DNA of 64,000 nucleotides. Origin: Protoeuglena noctilucae. Its lineage: Eukaryota; Chlorophyta; Pedinophyceae; Marsupiomonadales; Marsupiomonadaceae. Below the pieces are notes generated by a model. The model was not told the origin of the DNA and ran no database searches. It saw only the letters and a program-made list of their open reading frames with translations. A program made the translations under genes and the position numbers. Shown here piece by piece: positions 21,886 through 33,700 of the stretch. How positions within the stretch are numbered: the first letter of the stretch is position 1; each line of letters opens with the position of its first letter. The DNA lies in assembly GCA_958009085.1 (NCBI GenBank), contig OY253682.1:806001-870000 (forward strand), written 5' to 3'.

Positions 21886-23033
21886 TGGACCTCAGCGCGC
21901 CGCCGACGCCGTGGCAGCCGTTGCTGACCCGGGACGAGGTGGAGCACCATTCGCCGGCGAGGAAGCTCGGGGTCACGCTCAGCAAGGAGATATGGGCCAA
22001 GATCGGACTCTTCGACCTCATCAAGAGGGCCGGGGCGCAACTCAACGTAGGGGGTGACATGCGCACGCCGTTCGCGAAGAGAGAGCGGCGCCTTCGCACG
22101 ACAAAAATGTCTTGCTCGACCGGCGCTTGCATGCGCGGTGTGACGGTGTGAAAATGTTGTTTTCAAGCCACTGCAACTCTCCCTCCCCGTTCCGTGCAGA
22201 TTTCTGCGTCTTCATGGCCGCCTTCTACCTCAACGTCTTCTTCAGCAAGTGCTATCCCCCGAACGAGCAGAGCCGCGTCGCCGCAGCGTGCGCCTGCCTC
22301 GTGCTCGCCACCAAGAGCACCGACGCCCTGGCGGCACCGCACCTGCCCCAGGTCCTCAAGGCCTTCCAGAAGGTCCACAAGGATTGGCGGGACCCTGGCG
22401 TATTCGCGGCCGCCGAGAACGTCGTCATTGATGCGGAGGTGCGTGCCGGTCAGCAGGGGACACACATCGCACAGCTTGAGGGTAAACAAGACGTCGGTTG
22501 AGTTTGCCGGATCGTCAGCATGATCTTCCGCACGCGCAGAGGGAGCTGCTGCTGCACCTGCGCTTCCAACTGCAAGTGTCCACGCTCCAGACCTTCTTCA
22601 CGGCCATGAGCGACAACGCGGAGCTCCTCACGTCCATGGTGGACGAGGTGACGATGCGAAGACGCTTGGGATTCATAAGTAGACTCTCCGCGCTGTTGAT
22701 GATCACCCGTCGGTGCCGCGCTGCCCGCAGAAAGCGCTGCGTCCTGGGGCGGACGTGGCGAGGTGGCTGCGGGAGGCCACGACGCGCCCGATGCGGGACG
22801 TCCTCAAGTCCACGCTGCCGCTCCAGTACCCGCCGGAGGTCCTCGGCGCGGCGGTGGTGAGGCTCGGGCAGCTGCAGCTGGAGAAGGATGGGAAGCTCAC
22901 GGCCAGCGCCGTGATGGCCATCGGGGACCAGGAGTGGTGGGAGGTCGCCAGGCTGGGGCAGGAGCAGATTGAGGACATCAAAGCGCAGCTCGCGCTCGTC
23001 TTGCGCGCGGCCACGTCGCAGGGCAACGCCTGA
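21886..23033 (+). CDS. Cyclin-fold protein, resembling transcriptional cyclins (T/K/L/C type)
   Basis: Four exons. Exon 1: MDLSAPPTPWQPLLTRDEVE, then IWAKIGLFDLIKRAGAQLNV, ending G|GTGACA. Exon 2 completes GDFCVFMAAFYLNVFFSKCY and continues AAACACLVLATKSTDA and LPQVLKAFQKVHKD, ending DAE|GTGCGT. Exon 3: RELLLHLRFQLQVSTLQTFF, ending VDE|GTGACG. Exon 4 carries the second helical domain (ADVARWLREATTRPM, YPPEVLGAAVVRLGQLQLEK) and ends at 23031-23033. The pattern of a cyclin box (helices with AAACxxLAxK) followed by a second all-alpha domain is typical of cyclins that partner transcriptional CDKs. Which CDK it binds cannot be told. An in-frame upstream ATG near 21868 would add a few residues. Confidence 0.75.
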
Positions 23034-23221
23034 CCGGGGTGTCGAGTCGGGCCGTCCGTCCCAGCGAGGGCGTCATCGGGCGCGTTGGCCGGGCGCGGTG
23101 ACGGTGAGGATGAATGGCGTCGTTCTGCAGCTAGCCGCATCCAGTTGTGCATCTGGCTGCCGCGGGCGGCTCGCGGTGTCGATTAGAATCCTCGGCCCCA
23201 TTTGTGCGCGGGCGGCGAGAC

Positions 23222-24704
23222 ATGCGCATCTACTGCATTTCAGACATTCACTCGGACCATGCGAAGAACATGGAGTGGGTCGTGGGCCTGGATACGCGCG
23301 CCTACGCGAACGACTGCCTCTTGGTCGCCGGCGACGTGTCGCACTCCCTGGCGGGTGAGTCGGCGCACGATGCGCGCTCTTGACCGTGCCGCTTGGGTTC
23401 GTGACCCGCACTGCAGCTTCCGCACCCGGCCGCGGGCGCGGCGAGCGTGCCAGCGCCCCTCCCGCTGGGCGCAGTGATCGAGCGTACGTTGCGGGAGCTC
23501 AAGAAGCGCTTTCTTCACGTCTTCTTCGTCCCCGGCAATCACGAGCTGTGGCTCACGAAGGTAAGCTTTCCTTTCCTCGCTGCGTGGGGCACGACCTCCC
23601 CAGCCCGGACACCGTCGGTCCCCGCCCCACCCTGGCTACCCCACGCGGCTGCTCAGCCCGTCACCGCTGCCGCCGCGCCCCTCCGCAGCACGAGCGGGAG
23701 GAGCTGGGCATCGCGGACTCGGTGCACAAGGCCCGCGCCGTGCAGCAGGCGTGCGAGGCACTGGGCGTGCACACGCGCCCCGCCAAGGTCTCGGGCGTTT
23801 GGGTCGTGCCCCTGTTCTCGTGGTACCACGCCTCCTGGGACCGAGACCCCGCGCCCGTGACGGGCCCGCCCATCGAGCAGTGTATGACGGACTTCGCCCT
23901 CTGCCGCTGGCCTAGCGCGCCTGGGTCCGCGGTCGATGCCGACGGCATGGCTGCCGCGCGCCTTCTGGACTCCCTCAACGCCCCGCACGTCGACGAGGCG
24001 GTTTCCGCGATCGACTGCGAGCGCCGGGAGGGGCAGTCGCCCGTGGTTGTCTCCATGTCGCACTTCCTGCCCCTGCAAGAGCTCCTGCCAGAACGCCGCG
24101 TCCTCAGCCTGCCCTCGCTGCCACGCGCCTGCGGGTCCGACCTGCTCCTCCGGCGCGTCCTGCGCCTGCAGCCGACCGCGCACGTGTTTGGGCACACGCA
24201 CTTTGAGTGGGACGCCACCATCTGTGGCACACGGTGAGAGAGGTAGCTGTTGCATATATGGTGTCTGTCAGAACCATGTCTTTCAGTATAGCGTTTGTCA
24301 GGGTTGTATCTTTGACAAGAGATGACAGAGTGCCTCTCTCTCTGCAGGTACGTGCAGTGGCCGATGGGGTACCCAAGGGAGCAGCGGGGGGGTAGCATGC
24401 GGCAGCCCATGATGCTGTACGGTGAGCAGCGGGGACAGCTTGAGTGCGTGCGGTGCATGGGACTGAGGGTGGCAGCAGGTAGCGGAGCGAGGGGCATCCC
24501 ATCATAACACTAGCGTTCACTGGTGCTGTAAACCTCTCCTGTGCTTCGCATATCCTCGCAGACACCGCTGCAGGGTCGCACGGGCCGTCCATGCACTCCC
24601 CCTGGTCCGCCATTTACGGGGGCATCTCCCGCCCGCACCTGCGCCCGTCATGGTTCGACGACGAGCTGGCACACAACGCTGCGCTGTGCAGCGACGCATT
24701 GTGA
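23222..24704 (+). CDS. Calcineurin-like metallophosphoesterase
   Basis: This is a two-metal phosphoesterase of unknown substrate. Five exons in phase. Exon 1 begins MRIYCISDIHSDHAKNMEWV with the D-x-H metal motif, then LLVAGDVSHSLA, ending GCG|GTGAGT. Exon 2 contains RFLHVFFVPGNHELWLTK (GNHE motif). Exon 3 is long, with GVWVVPLFSWYHASWD, then VVVSMSHFLPLQELLP and VFGHTHFEWD (the last two motifs with the metal-binding histidines). Exon 4 is YVQWPMGYPREQRGGS, and exon 5 ends LAHNAALCSDAL at 24704. All five metal-ligand motifs of the fold are intact. There is no signal peptide. Plant and algal homologues of this type are annotated only as metallophosphoesterases. Confidence 0.9.
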
Positions 24705-24835
24705 TGTGTCAATTTGCCCCGACCAACCAGTGATTCAGTTCAAGGGCGCGGGAGTCAGTCACACGTCAGTTGCCCTCCGTGTGGCCCAAGCAGACTACGT
24801 AATGCTACCTATAATGAGCAAAGCAAAGACGCACC

Positions 24836-26139
24836 TCACGCGCGCAGCTGTTTGAAGGCGGCTGACAGGAGCTCCGCGGTGGGGTACGCGCTGCGGATAG
24901 CGTCGAACACGCCCACGTGCCCGGCCAGCGCGGCGTTGCGCAACGCCTGGTGGTTCATAGCTCCCAGCCCCTCAGTCAACGACGCCTGGTCCTGGCGGTA
25001 GCAGTCCAGCAGCAGATGGACCACCTCCGCGTGGCCGCTCTGGGCCGCAGTGCGGAAGGCCTCGTGGGTGGAGGCCGACAGGGCCATCTGCCAGGTGCAG
25101 CTGGCCGCCTTGCCCGACACCGCCGCCACGCTGTAGGCCTCCAGCAGCACGGCCAGCACCCCCGCGCGGCCGTGGATGGCGCTGGTGCGCAGGGCCGCGT
25201 GGTTGTTGAACGACAGCGCGGCCACCAGGGCGTCCACCCCGCAGGCGCGGTAACGTTCGATGAGGAAGGTGGCCGTCTCGGCCGACCCCCGCGTGGCGAC
25301 GGTGAGCAGCGGGGCGTGGTTGGCGCACGTGATCATGGTGCCCAGGAGGTCCGTGTCGCCCCCGCAGAAGTCCACCAGCGCCCGCATGCCCTCCAGGTGG
25401 GCCCCCGCGGCCGCACGGACGAACGCGTTGGGCAGCACGGGCGCCACCTCCTCCCGGGCGTGCAGGGCCAGGCACGCGCGCACCAGCGACAGCGCCCCGG
25501 CCTCGCAGACCAGGTCGAGCGCCTGCAGGCCCAGCGGGGGCTGCGGCGTCACGGGCGACTGGTGTTGGTAGAGCCCTGGCTTGAGTGCGGCCATGCGGGT
25601 CTTGAGGGCGCTGAGCCACCCGGGGTACTTCTGGAGCGCCTCGTCCATGCCCTCGGGCCTCTGGGGCGACGGCACGTTGTGAGCTTCCAGGTACACGGCA
25701 GCTGGGACGGCGAGGGCGTCGACGCGGAGCTTCCTGGCCAGGGCAAAGAGGTCGGAGGCGGCCTTCACGCTGGGCTGCACGGTGTTGGCCAGGATGTACC
25801 ACGTCATGATGGTCGCCGAGGGCTCGTCGTCGTGCTGGCACGCGCCCTTGCACAGCAGCTGCGCCAGGTACACTGCGGAGCACGGTGAAGGGTGCGGAGC
25901 ACGTTAGAGGGTGTGGGGTGCTCCAGGGAGCTCTGGTGCGACGACAGGAGATCTCAACATGGTGCAGCGCATCAGCGTCGCACTCATGGGGCTGCCAGGC
26001 ACGCGCCTGTAGTGGGGCTGGCCACGGCGGGACTGTCATCGGTCCACACGAGCGTCTTGGACGACCCCTTCGCTAAGAGGCTTTTCAAGACCAGGCTGCA
26101 CTTGACCAGCGCCGACGTTGCATCCACCTCGATCCGCAT
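24836..26139 (-). CDS. Ankyrin-type protein, possibly with an N-terminal BTB-like domain
   Basis: Two coding exons. The first begins right after an acceptor (CAG|ATG, start 26139) and reads MRIEVDATSALVKCSLVLKS, then TLVWTDDSPAVASPTTG. It ends at a GC donor (ACAG|GCGCGT at 26006), joining in phase to VYLAQLLCKGACQHDDEPSA. The 1-kb second exon continues with helices resembling a BTB C-terminal half (LFALARKLRVDALAVPAAVY). Degenerate ankyrin repeats follow (HAALRTSAIHGRAGVLAVLL, HEAFRTAAQSGHAEVVHLLL, HQALRNAALAGHVGVFDAI). The likely role is a protein-interaction or ubiquitin-ligase adaptor, which is inference. Compared with neighbours it is almost intron-free. The BTB assignment is weak; the ankyrin part is clear. 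Confidence 0.75.
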
Positions 26140-26629
26140 CTGCGCCACGGTCGAGAGATGGAAGGGTGGGGTGCGGGTATGGGAGAGCGAGTGGCTGTTG
26201 CCGGGGTGGCACCGGCGAGGGCGTTGAGGCCACCCTTGTATTGATGCCGTAAACATCTTACGTGCACGCTCGGCGAGCAATGCGCATGCCGCGCAGTGCT
26301 CACCTTCCGTTTAGGAGATTGCTACTGTGCTTTGTGGCACGTGTGGACGCACGAATGACCGGGGAGGCGTGAAATAAGCGCCAGATATCGCAGATGTACG
26401 CACTCTCTTCGCGCCCGGTGCCGTTGTCGAGCGATTTGCGTCGCTGGCGCACCGCCGGAATTGTCAGACCGGTGCCGTGGCAACACCAAAGCGCCGTTCT
26501 CCGCTCGCCGCTTCGGATAGGAATCCGTGAACACAGATCTCATCTCATAATTGTAAACCTGATTCCCGCCCGCACAGCGAGCGCCCAAACATCCCGATGG
26601 TTCAACAAATCACAGTCATCACTAAAACG

Positions 26630-28825
26630 TCACTCCTCGTCGCCGGAACTGGAGGCCCCGGCGTCCTTGAACGGCGAGACGAGCGGCACCTGCTCCTGCA
26701 GCGCCAGCTCCAGCTGCATCCGCTCTCGCGTGACAAACGCGTCCACCGCCGTGCGCAGCCGAGGGTCCCGGATGTAGTGCGAAGAGTACGTCAGCGCTGG
26801 GAGGTAGCCCCTGCAGGTTATTAGAAGCCAGGAGGGGCAAAAGTGTATGGTTAGGGTTAGGGTAGCAGCGTCATCGGGGCTGCACAGGAGGCTATGCGTG
26901 CCTGTCCCACTGCCACTGCCACCTTCGCTGCCACCCCCACTGCCACCCTCACCTCTGTATCTTGTGCTCCCCCTGCGCCCCCGCCTCCACGCGCCCCAGC
27001 CCCCTGGCAATCGCCTCCTCCAGGGCCTGGTAATAGCAGACCTCAAAGTGCAACCCGGGCACCTCCCTCGCGGGCTCGCACCCCCAGTTGCGGCCGAACA
27101 GCGCATGCGACCCTACCAGGTTCAGCGCCCCCGCTATCAACTCGCCCTTCCGAGGACCTGCGGGGGCCAACAGAAAGGAGGCAGTCAGGTAAAATGTAGT
27201 TGTGCCGTGACCAGATGAGGGCAAAAGCCCCGCCGCTTGCCTTTCAAACACCACATGTGCATCGCATCTTCTGCCACTCCCCTGCCACCACCAGCAGCAC
27301 CCATACCCTGCCCTGCCCAATTTCCACCACCACCCCCCTCACCCTGCCCCTCCTCCGCCACCACCAGCAGCACCCTCTCCCCCATCGTCTCCCCGAGCAT
27401 CTGGAAGAAGTCCCTCGTCAGGTACGCCGTGCCCCACTTCTTGTTCACGGTCGCCAAATACCACTTATAGAAGCGGTCCCAGTGGCGGGGGGTGATGGCC
27501 GAGCCGGACAGGCGGGAGCAACTGAGATGGGGCAGTGGGGTAGAGAGGGTGGGTATGGGGGAGCCCGACAACCAGGAGCAACTGAGATGGGGGGAGCGGT
27601 GCGAGGTGTGGTAGGTACAGCTCACTGTAAAGCTTTAGAAACCAGCCGTGGCATCCAAGTGAGGTTCATAAGGGCATTGTCACATTTCACCAACGCGTTC
27701 CCATCCCCGCACCCCCACTCACGTGATGCCCTCCTTCGCCACCCTCTTGCGTTCCTGGCGGATGGTCTTGCGCCGACTCTGGCGCAGGCTCATCAGGAAG
27801 TCGTCGAACGTCGCATACCCCGCGTTGGACCAGTGGTACTGTGAGGGAGGACGTGATGGCACATATGTAGTATTTGATACAAAGGTACATGCATAGGGAG
27901 ATATGGACATGTATTGATGATAGAGAGACATATGTGGAGAGCTGGCCCAGCAATGCTGTGCTGTTGTGCCCTCCTTGCTACCTGCTACCACCCCTCTACT
28001 ATCACCCTCTCTTTACCCACCCTCACCTGCATCCCCGCCCTCCTCACTACCACCCCTTTACTCTCACCCTCCCACACCCCTCTCTCACCACCTTCTGTCA
28101 CCCACCCTCACCTGCATCCCCGCCCTCCTCGCGAACCCCTCCCCCTCCATCTCCTCCCACTCCCCCTTCGTGTTGAACGTCACGTGCGCAGACGACACGT
28201 CGTACTCCTCCGCCACCATCCTCAGCGCCCGGGCCAGCGCGCCGCGGACCGTGGGGCCATCCAACCCCTTTCGCACCAACAGCCGAGGGCCGGTCACGGG
28301 TGTGAAGGGAACGCAGGCCTGCAGCTTGGGGTAGTAGGAGAACCCCAGCTGCCGGGCGAACTGCGCCCAGCTCTGGTCGAAGACATACTCTCCATAGGAG
28401 TGGCCTTTGAGGTAAGCCGGGCAGCACCCGACCAGTTTGCCCCCGCCGTCCCTTGCCAGCAGGTGCTGCGGGAGCCATCCCGTTTCGCGCGACGCCGAGC
28501 GGCTCTCCTCTAAGGCCAGGAGGAAGGAGTGCAGGAGGAAGGGGTTGACCTCCTCTGCGGGAAAAGGAAGAGAGCCACTCAGGTGGGGCGAGTAGTGAAC
28601 GTACCCATAATTCGACGCGTCGCTGCGACGTTCTCGCAATCGTCGCGGGTTCTCACCGCCTCCCGTGGCGCACGCGTCCCACTCCTCGGCGCTGACGGAC
28701 GCAATTGACGACGTGGTGGTCACGGTCAGTTCCAGCGGCGCGGTCGCGCTCGCGCTCGTCTCTCCGCCAGCCGCGTCCCTGCGCGGGTGCGGGGAGGCAG
28801 ACGACGCTGTCTTCAAGAGTTCCAC
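26630..28825 (-). CDS. FemAB-like/DUF482 (GNAT-fold) protein
   Basis: This belongs to the family annotated as peptidoglycan biosynthesis/recognition protein (PF04339, FemAB-like acyltransferase fold), common in proteobacteria and present in algae and diatoms. The start at 28825 reads [15 protein letters not shown], followed by [14 protein letters not shown]. Next comes a large exon with [59 protein letters not shown] and [20 protein letters not shown]. Further exons: [60 protein letters not shown] with [17 protein letters not shown], and a last exon with [18 protein letters not shown] ending GASSSGDEE. Core motifs are complete. Its substrate in a eukaryote is unknown. Two introns carry duplicated exon edges (27500-27592 and 28013-28132). 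Confidence 0.9.
26849..26862 (+). repeat. Short telomere-like GGTTAGGGTTAGGG
   Basis: Two TTAGGG units inside the last intron of the FemAB-like gene. The same 14-mer recurs at 35128-35141. Too short to be a telomeric relic with confidence. Confidence 0.5.
27500..27592 (-). repeat. Two copies of an acceptor plus exon start (FemAB gene)
   Basis: The copies at 27500-27531 and 27560-27592 share GAGC(C)GACA..GGAGCAACTGAGATGG. On the minus strand each reads CATCTCAG then TTGCTCC, and the nearer one leads into the exon [12 protein letters not shown]. Confidence 0.8.
28013..28132 (-). repeat. Two copies of an exon end plus donor (FemAB gene)
   Basis: ACCCACCCTCACCTGCATCC then CCGCCCTCCTC occurs at 28013-28046 and 28099-28132. 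On the minus strand this is GGGATGCAG|GTGAGGGTGGGT, the end of exon RAGMQ and its donor, repeated about 86 nt into the intron. Confidence 0.85.
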
Positions 28826-29574
28826 AAGGAGCAGAGGTCGTCAATAAGCGCAGGGCAGCTCGCGCGCTTGCGGAATCACAGATCGCAGGTTTTCGCACGG
28901 GCTCGCGTCGCGCGATGCGAGGCTCCCGGGCGCGTCGTGCGTGGCACTCGCCTCACGCTCGTCTCCAGGTCAGTGCGGCCACCGTCCGCGGCCCAGGTCT
29001 TCACGCGTCGAATTGCCGGGCTGTCCCCCCTCTGCGAACTCCAACCCACGGCCGCGATGCGCGGGCGCTGCCAAAACCTCCGCCTGGTCGGCAACGCGGT
29101 CCTCTGCGATATCCCGCACGCTTCGACCGCGCATTGCTGATGCGGGGGCCGCATCGCGCCCCCACTGCTAGCCGGGGACAGAGATGCCGCAGAGAGGCCC
29201 TCGAACCTCGCGCGGACTCGGATAGCTCAACCGATACCGGCAGGCGACAGACTCCATGCAATCGATCGCGATCGGCGAACTGCGTCTCGCGCGCCTCGGG
29301 CCCGGGTTTCGGCTCCGTCTTGCAGAGTCACGCGAACGTCAGAGCCCCCCTGTCCACCCAGGACCCTCTTGCAGCGGCATCTCGTGGCGAAGTGTAGATA
29401 TCTGAGCATACCCTCAAGTGCACGTGCTGCAGCGATTGTTGGATTGAGCCCCGCCGCCCCCGTCCGCCCCGACCCGCACCCCCGTGCCTGCGCTGCTGCC
29501 CAGGAGGCCACAAGCCCTACATGGCATCGTGCACGTAGTGACCGCATTCTCTCACTAATCAACTTGCCATCGCG
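28826..29574. promoter_or_regulatory. Divergent region between the FemAB-like and neuferricin-like genes
   Basis: About 750 bases between opposite start codons. No motif was recognised. Open frames here look like composition artefacts. Confidence 0.35.
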
Positions 29575-30613
29575 ATGCTGTTCACTCTCGCCCGGGCGCT
29601 GTGCGCGCTGCTTTTCGCGTGCGCCCTGGCTACGCCAACACTCGCGCGCTCCGAGGCCGGATTCGAGGTTCCCGAGCCGGACGCGGGGCGCCTCGTCACG
29701 CTGGAAGAGCTGTCGTCCAAGACAGGGACGGACGGCGGCGATATATGGGTCGCGCTGATGGGGCACGTCTACGACGTCACGGCGGGTTCCAAGGCGCGTT
29801 TATTTGTGCCCAATGCTTGGCGCATATGCTTGTTGTTCCCCCTCATAACATGCTTCGCTTCTCATCACGCAGTTCTACGGTCCCGGGAACACGTATTCGA
29901 TCTTCGCCGGCCGCGACGCGACGCGCGCGTACCTGACCGGGGACTTCGGCGATCCGGAGGGCCTCACGGACGACCTTTCCGGCCTCTCGCGCGATCAGAT
30001 GCCCGGAGTACTGGAATGGCTCGCGTTCTACCACGCGCACGCGAGCTATCCCCACGTGGGCCGGCTGGCGGGCGGCGGTTTCTTTGATATCGAGGGTCGG
30101 CCAACGGGGCAGTACGCCAGGGTGCTTGCGGACGCGGGTGCCGTGGTTGGGGAGGACGAGGCGTTTGCGTCGCGATGGGAGAACCGGGAACCCGACTGCA
30201 ACGCCAGGTAAGGGGGTTGAAGGGTGGTGGGTGTGGGACTGCATTGCTTGAGCTCACAAACAAGTCGACGTGTGATAGTGAATGCGTGCCAATGTGCGTG
30301 TTTACTGTCACCACCCATCTGTGTCCCTATATCAGTGCCTTCACATTCTCTCACATGTATACAGCTCTCCCTCTCGCCACATGACCCCAGGTGGACGCAG
30401 GCAGGGGGCGCCAGGGTGTGGTGCGAGGGCGGGCGCGTGCCCCGCCTCGTGCTGCGGCAGCCGGGGTCGCGCGAGGGGTCCGCGTGTCGGTGTTTGGACC
30501 CGGGAGTGCCCCTGACTGACACGCGCACTGCCTATGAGGGGTGCGACGTGTCGGCCGCGGCGTGCGACGTGCCCAGTCAAGAGGGCGACAGGGAGGGCGA
30601 CAGGGAGCTGTAG
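29575..30613 (+). CDS. Neuferricin-like cytochrome b5 domain protein (CYB5D2 type)
   Basis: This is a haem/steroid-binding domain protein, probably secreted or in the endomembrane lumen. Exon 1 starts with a signal peptide (MLFTLARALCALLFACALAT, Ala-rich), then GRLVTLEELSSKTG and DIWVALMGHVYDVTAGSK. Exon 2 continues FYGPGNTYSIFAGRDATRAY, TGDFGDPEGLTDDLSGLS and VLEWLAFYHAHASYPHVGRL. Exon 3 begins WTQAGGARVWCEGG and carries a Cys-rich tail (CRCLDPG, YEGCDVSAAACDV), stopping at 30613. The GHVYDVT...FYGPG...YSIFAGRDATRA block is diagnostic of the MAPR/neuferricin group. The C-terminal cysteines also match neuferricin. It is divergent from the FemAB gene and convergent with the P450-like gene about 140 bases away. 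Confidence 0.88.
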
Positions 30614-30751
30614 AGACAAGTGCTTAAAAACTGATAGGTGGTGCAATATAGAGAAGGCGATAGGGAGCCGGTCACGGTTCAAAACTGGGCTTGACTCGCC
30701 TATCGATGTTCAGGGCGCTTTAAACAACACCAACCATTGATGCTGCCAATG

Positions 30752-33700
30752 CTACGTGGCCATCTGCACGCCCCGCAGATGCGCGGGCGGCTGCGCGACG
30801 CCGCCCAGCGTGAAGTCCATGCCCCACCCGCCATCGTCCGCACCCGCGCTCAACTCATCGCGCCGCCTCGCCACCCGCAGCACCACCCCCGTGGCGCTGC
30901 GGCTGGAGAGGAGCCCCGCGGTGCGGGGCTGGAAGCCGGCCACTGGGGGCAGAGGGGGAGAGGAGAGGTTGGGTAGGGTGAGGTGAGTGGGTGGGTGGAA
31001 AGTCCGGGGATGGGGGCAGGCGAAAGGAGGTGACAAATGTCGCATGCATGTTGCGTGCACACTACAGGTGCTACAGGTGCTGTCCCCACCCGTCACCACC
31101 TCAACCTTTCCCCACCCACTACCCCTCACCCAACCCCACTAATACCAGCCCCTCCCGACCACCCCTCACCCATCACCACCCCCACCCCAACCCCACTAAT
31201 ACCAGCCATCCACCCCCGCTCACCCGTCACCACCTCGACCTCCCTCGCCAGCACCTCCGCCAGCACCGCCCTTGCCGCCGGCATGGCCACCTGCTGCCCT
31301 GCCAATACCCTCCCTGGGTGTTTACCGAAAGGCACATACGCCCTGTCATCGCGAACACCAAGGTCCTTGGCTCTCTCAGCAAACCACCGTTCTGGCAGCC
31401 ATTCGTGGGGCCTGGGCCACGCGGCCTCGTGGCGGTGGAGGAGGTGGGTGCTGGGGAGGCAGAGGGTGTGCGGGGGGACCTTGTAGGGGCCAATCTGTGA
31501 GGGAGAGGGGTGGGGGGAGAGGTGGTGAGGTGAGGTGAGGTGGTTGGACATGAGATGCGATGAAAAGGGGACAAGAGGATGGGGTGTCGGTATTGCAGTG
31601 TTTATGACTTACCAGCGCCCCCCTCTTGCACTCTACAAGCACCGTCACACTCACTCGTCACTCCCCCGCACTCACCAGCGCCCCTCTCTTACACATCATG
31701 GGTACGGCCCTCGCGGGCGGGTGCAGCCTGAGTGTCTCCAGGACGCAGCAGGTGAGGAAGGGAAGTCGGGAGAGGGCATCGCGGGAGAGGGGGGAGCCGC
31801 GGAGGGACTGGGGGAGAGGAGAGGGGAGAGGAGGGGGTGAGTGAATGAGACATGGATTTTAAGGATGATGAGGGGGGAGGGTGGTGAGAGGGTGAGTTAG
31901 TGAGACATTAACTGAGAGGGTGATGAGGGGAGAGCCGCGGAGGGACGAGGGGGGGGGAAAGGGTGGTGAGAGGGTGAGTGAATGTGAGGGCGATGACGAG
32001 TATCAGGCGAGGGGGTAGGGGCGAGGGGAGGGGGTGGTGACGGTGGTGATGAAAGAGGTTGGTGAGATGGCGATGCAATGGTGATGAGACACAACGCACG
32101 CCGCACGCACCCACTCTCACCCCTCTCACCCACAACCCCACCCCTCACCTGCACGGCCCTCCTGGCCTCCCCCGCGGCCTTGTCAATCCTCTGTGGCCGT
32201 TCCGCCATCATCAGCAGCGTCCACGCCACCGTCTGCGACAACACGCCCCCCGCTGCCACCACCACGCTGATGGCCTCTTCCGCGACAGTCCTCAGAGCCA
32301 CGGAGTCACCGGATCGATTCCTGGGGGAGGCAGGTGGGGGAGATATCGGAGAGAGATATGAGAGAGAGGTGTGGGAGAGATTTGGGCGATATGGGAGATG
32401 AGAAAAGTGGGATGGATGGGTCGTGGTAGTGATAAACGCAGTTGGAGAGGGTCATGAGAGGCAAAAGAGACTTAAAAAGTGGACGGATTGAAATGACTGA
32501 CAACAACCACTCCTCACCTCTCCCTCAGCATGTGAGAGAGCATGTCCGGGTGCGCCCTCCTGTCCGGCACGCCACCCCTCAGCCTCTCCTCGATCACATC
32601 GAATACCCACGCCTGCAGTGCCTCCTCTGCTTTCTCCGTCGTGATATCGGACGAAAGGGAATTGGGGGCGGAGAGCACACGCCTGGGTGAGGGTTAATGG
32701 AAGGGAGACACTTGCTTGTTAACTGGCAATGTAGATGCATGGACTGGGAAAGTAGTGATTGTACTGCACCACTACTACGGATAAAATACCAGTTCATTTC
32801 ACGCTCACCTGCACGCACCCACCAGCCCCCATCGCCACTCACACCCACCCTCTCCACCAAGCACCTCCACGCATTCCCCAGCCCCATCCGTCATCCACAC
32901 CAACCCCCACCCCCCCACACTCCCTCACCTCCACGCATTCCCCAGCCCCGGGTGCCTGGCCCCATCTCCCCGCACCCATCCATCCGCGTCCGTCCCCAGC
33001 AGCGCCTTTGCCAATATCATGAGAGCTGCGTCCTCTGCCCATCCCTGCACGTCCACCGGGCGACCCAGCGAGGCACAGAGGGACCAGGCGGCCTGGGGTA
33101 AGTGGAGGTTAACAGTAGTTGGACATGCGATGAGATGTTATGGGATCAGATGCCATGTCACGTCATGCGAGGCGCAGAGAGACCAGGCGGCCTGGGGTGG
33201 GTGTGGAGGTGTATGATAGTTGACATGAGATGATGATGGGATGCAATACACGCAATGCTATGCCATGTTATGCGCGCACAGAGACCAGGCGGCCTGGGGT
33301 AAGTGGATGTGGGGATCGATATGAGATGAGCTTGTATGTGATGACATGAGATGACATGCAATGCAGTGTCATGAGAGGCGCAGAGGGACCAGGCGGCCTG
33401 CGGTGCGTGTGTTAAGGTTGAGATGACGATCGACATGCAATGCTATGCCATGCCATGCAGTGCACTGTAATGCAATGCAATACCCAGAGATACCAGGCAT
33501 CCCCCCATGTGCTCCCCCACACCCCACACCACCCCTTCCCCCCTCACCTCCCCCGCCCCCTCAAACAGCGCCCCCAGGCACACCCTGGGTAAACCCCCCT
33601 GCAGGTACCCCTGACTCAGCGACGCGGCCCCCGCGGCCTCAGACCCCGCCCAGAGGTGGAGGCGCAGGTGGGGGGACGCGGGCCATGGCTCGTATTCTGA

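Noticed and set aside
24972-26039. Second long open frame on the minus strand across the ankyrin gene
   Set aside because: It is Gly/Arg/Pro/Ala-rich with no ankyrin pattern. It is a shadow of the true frame at 24836.
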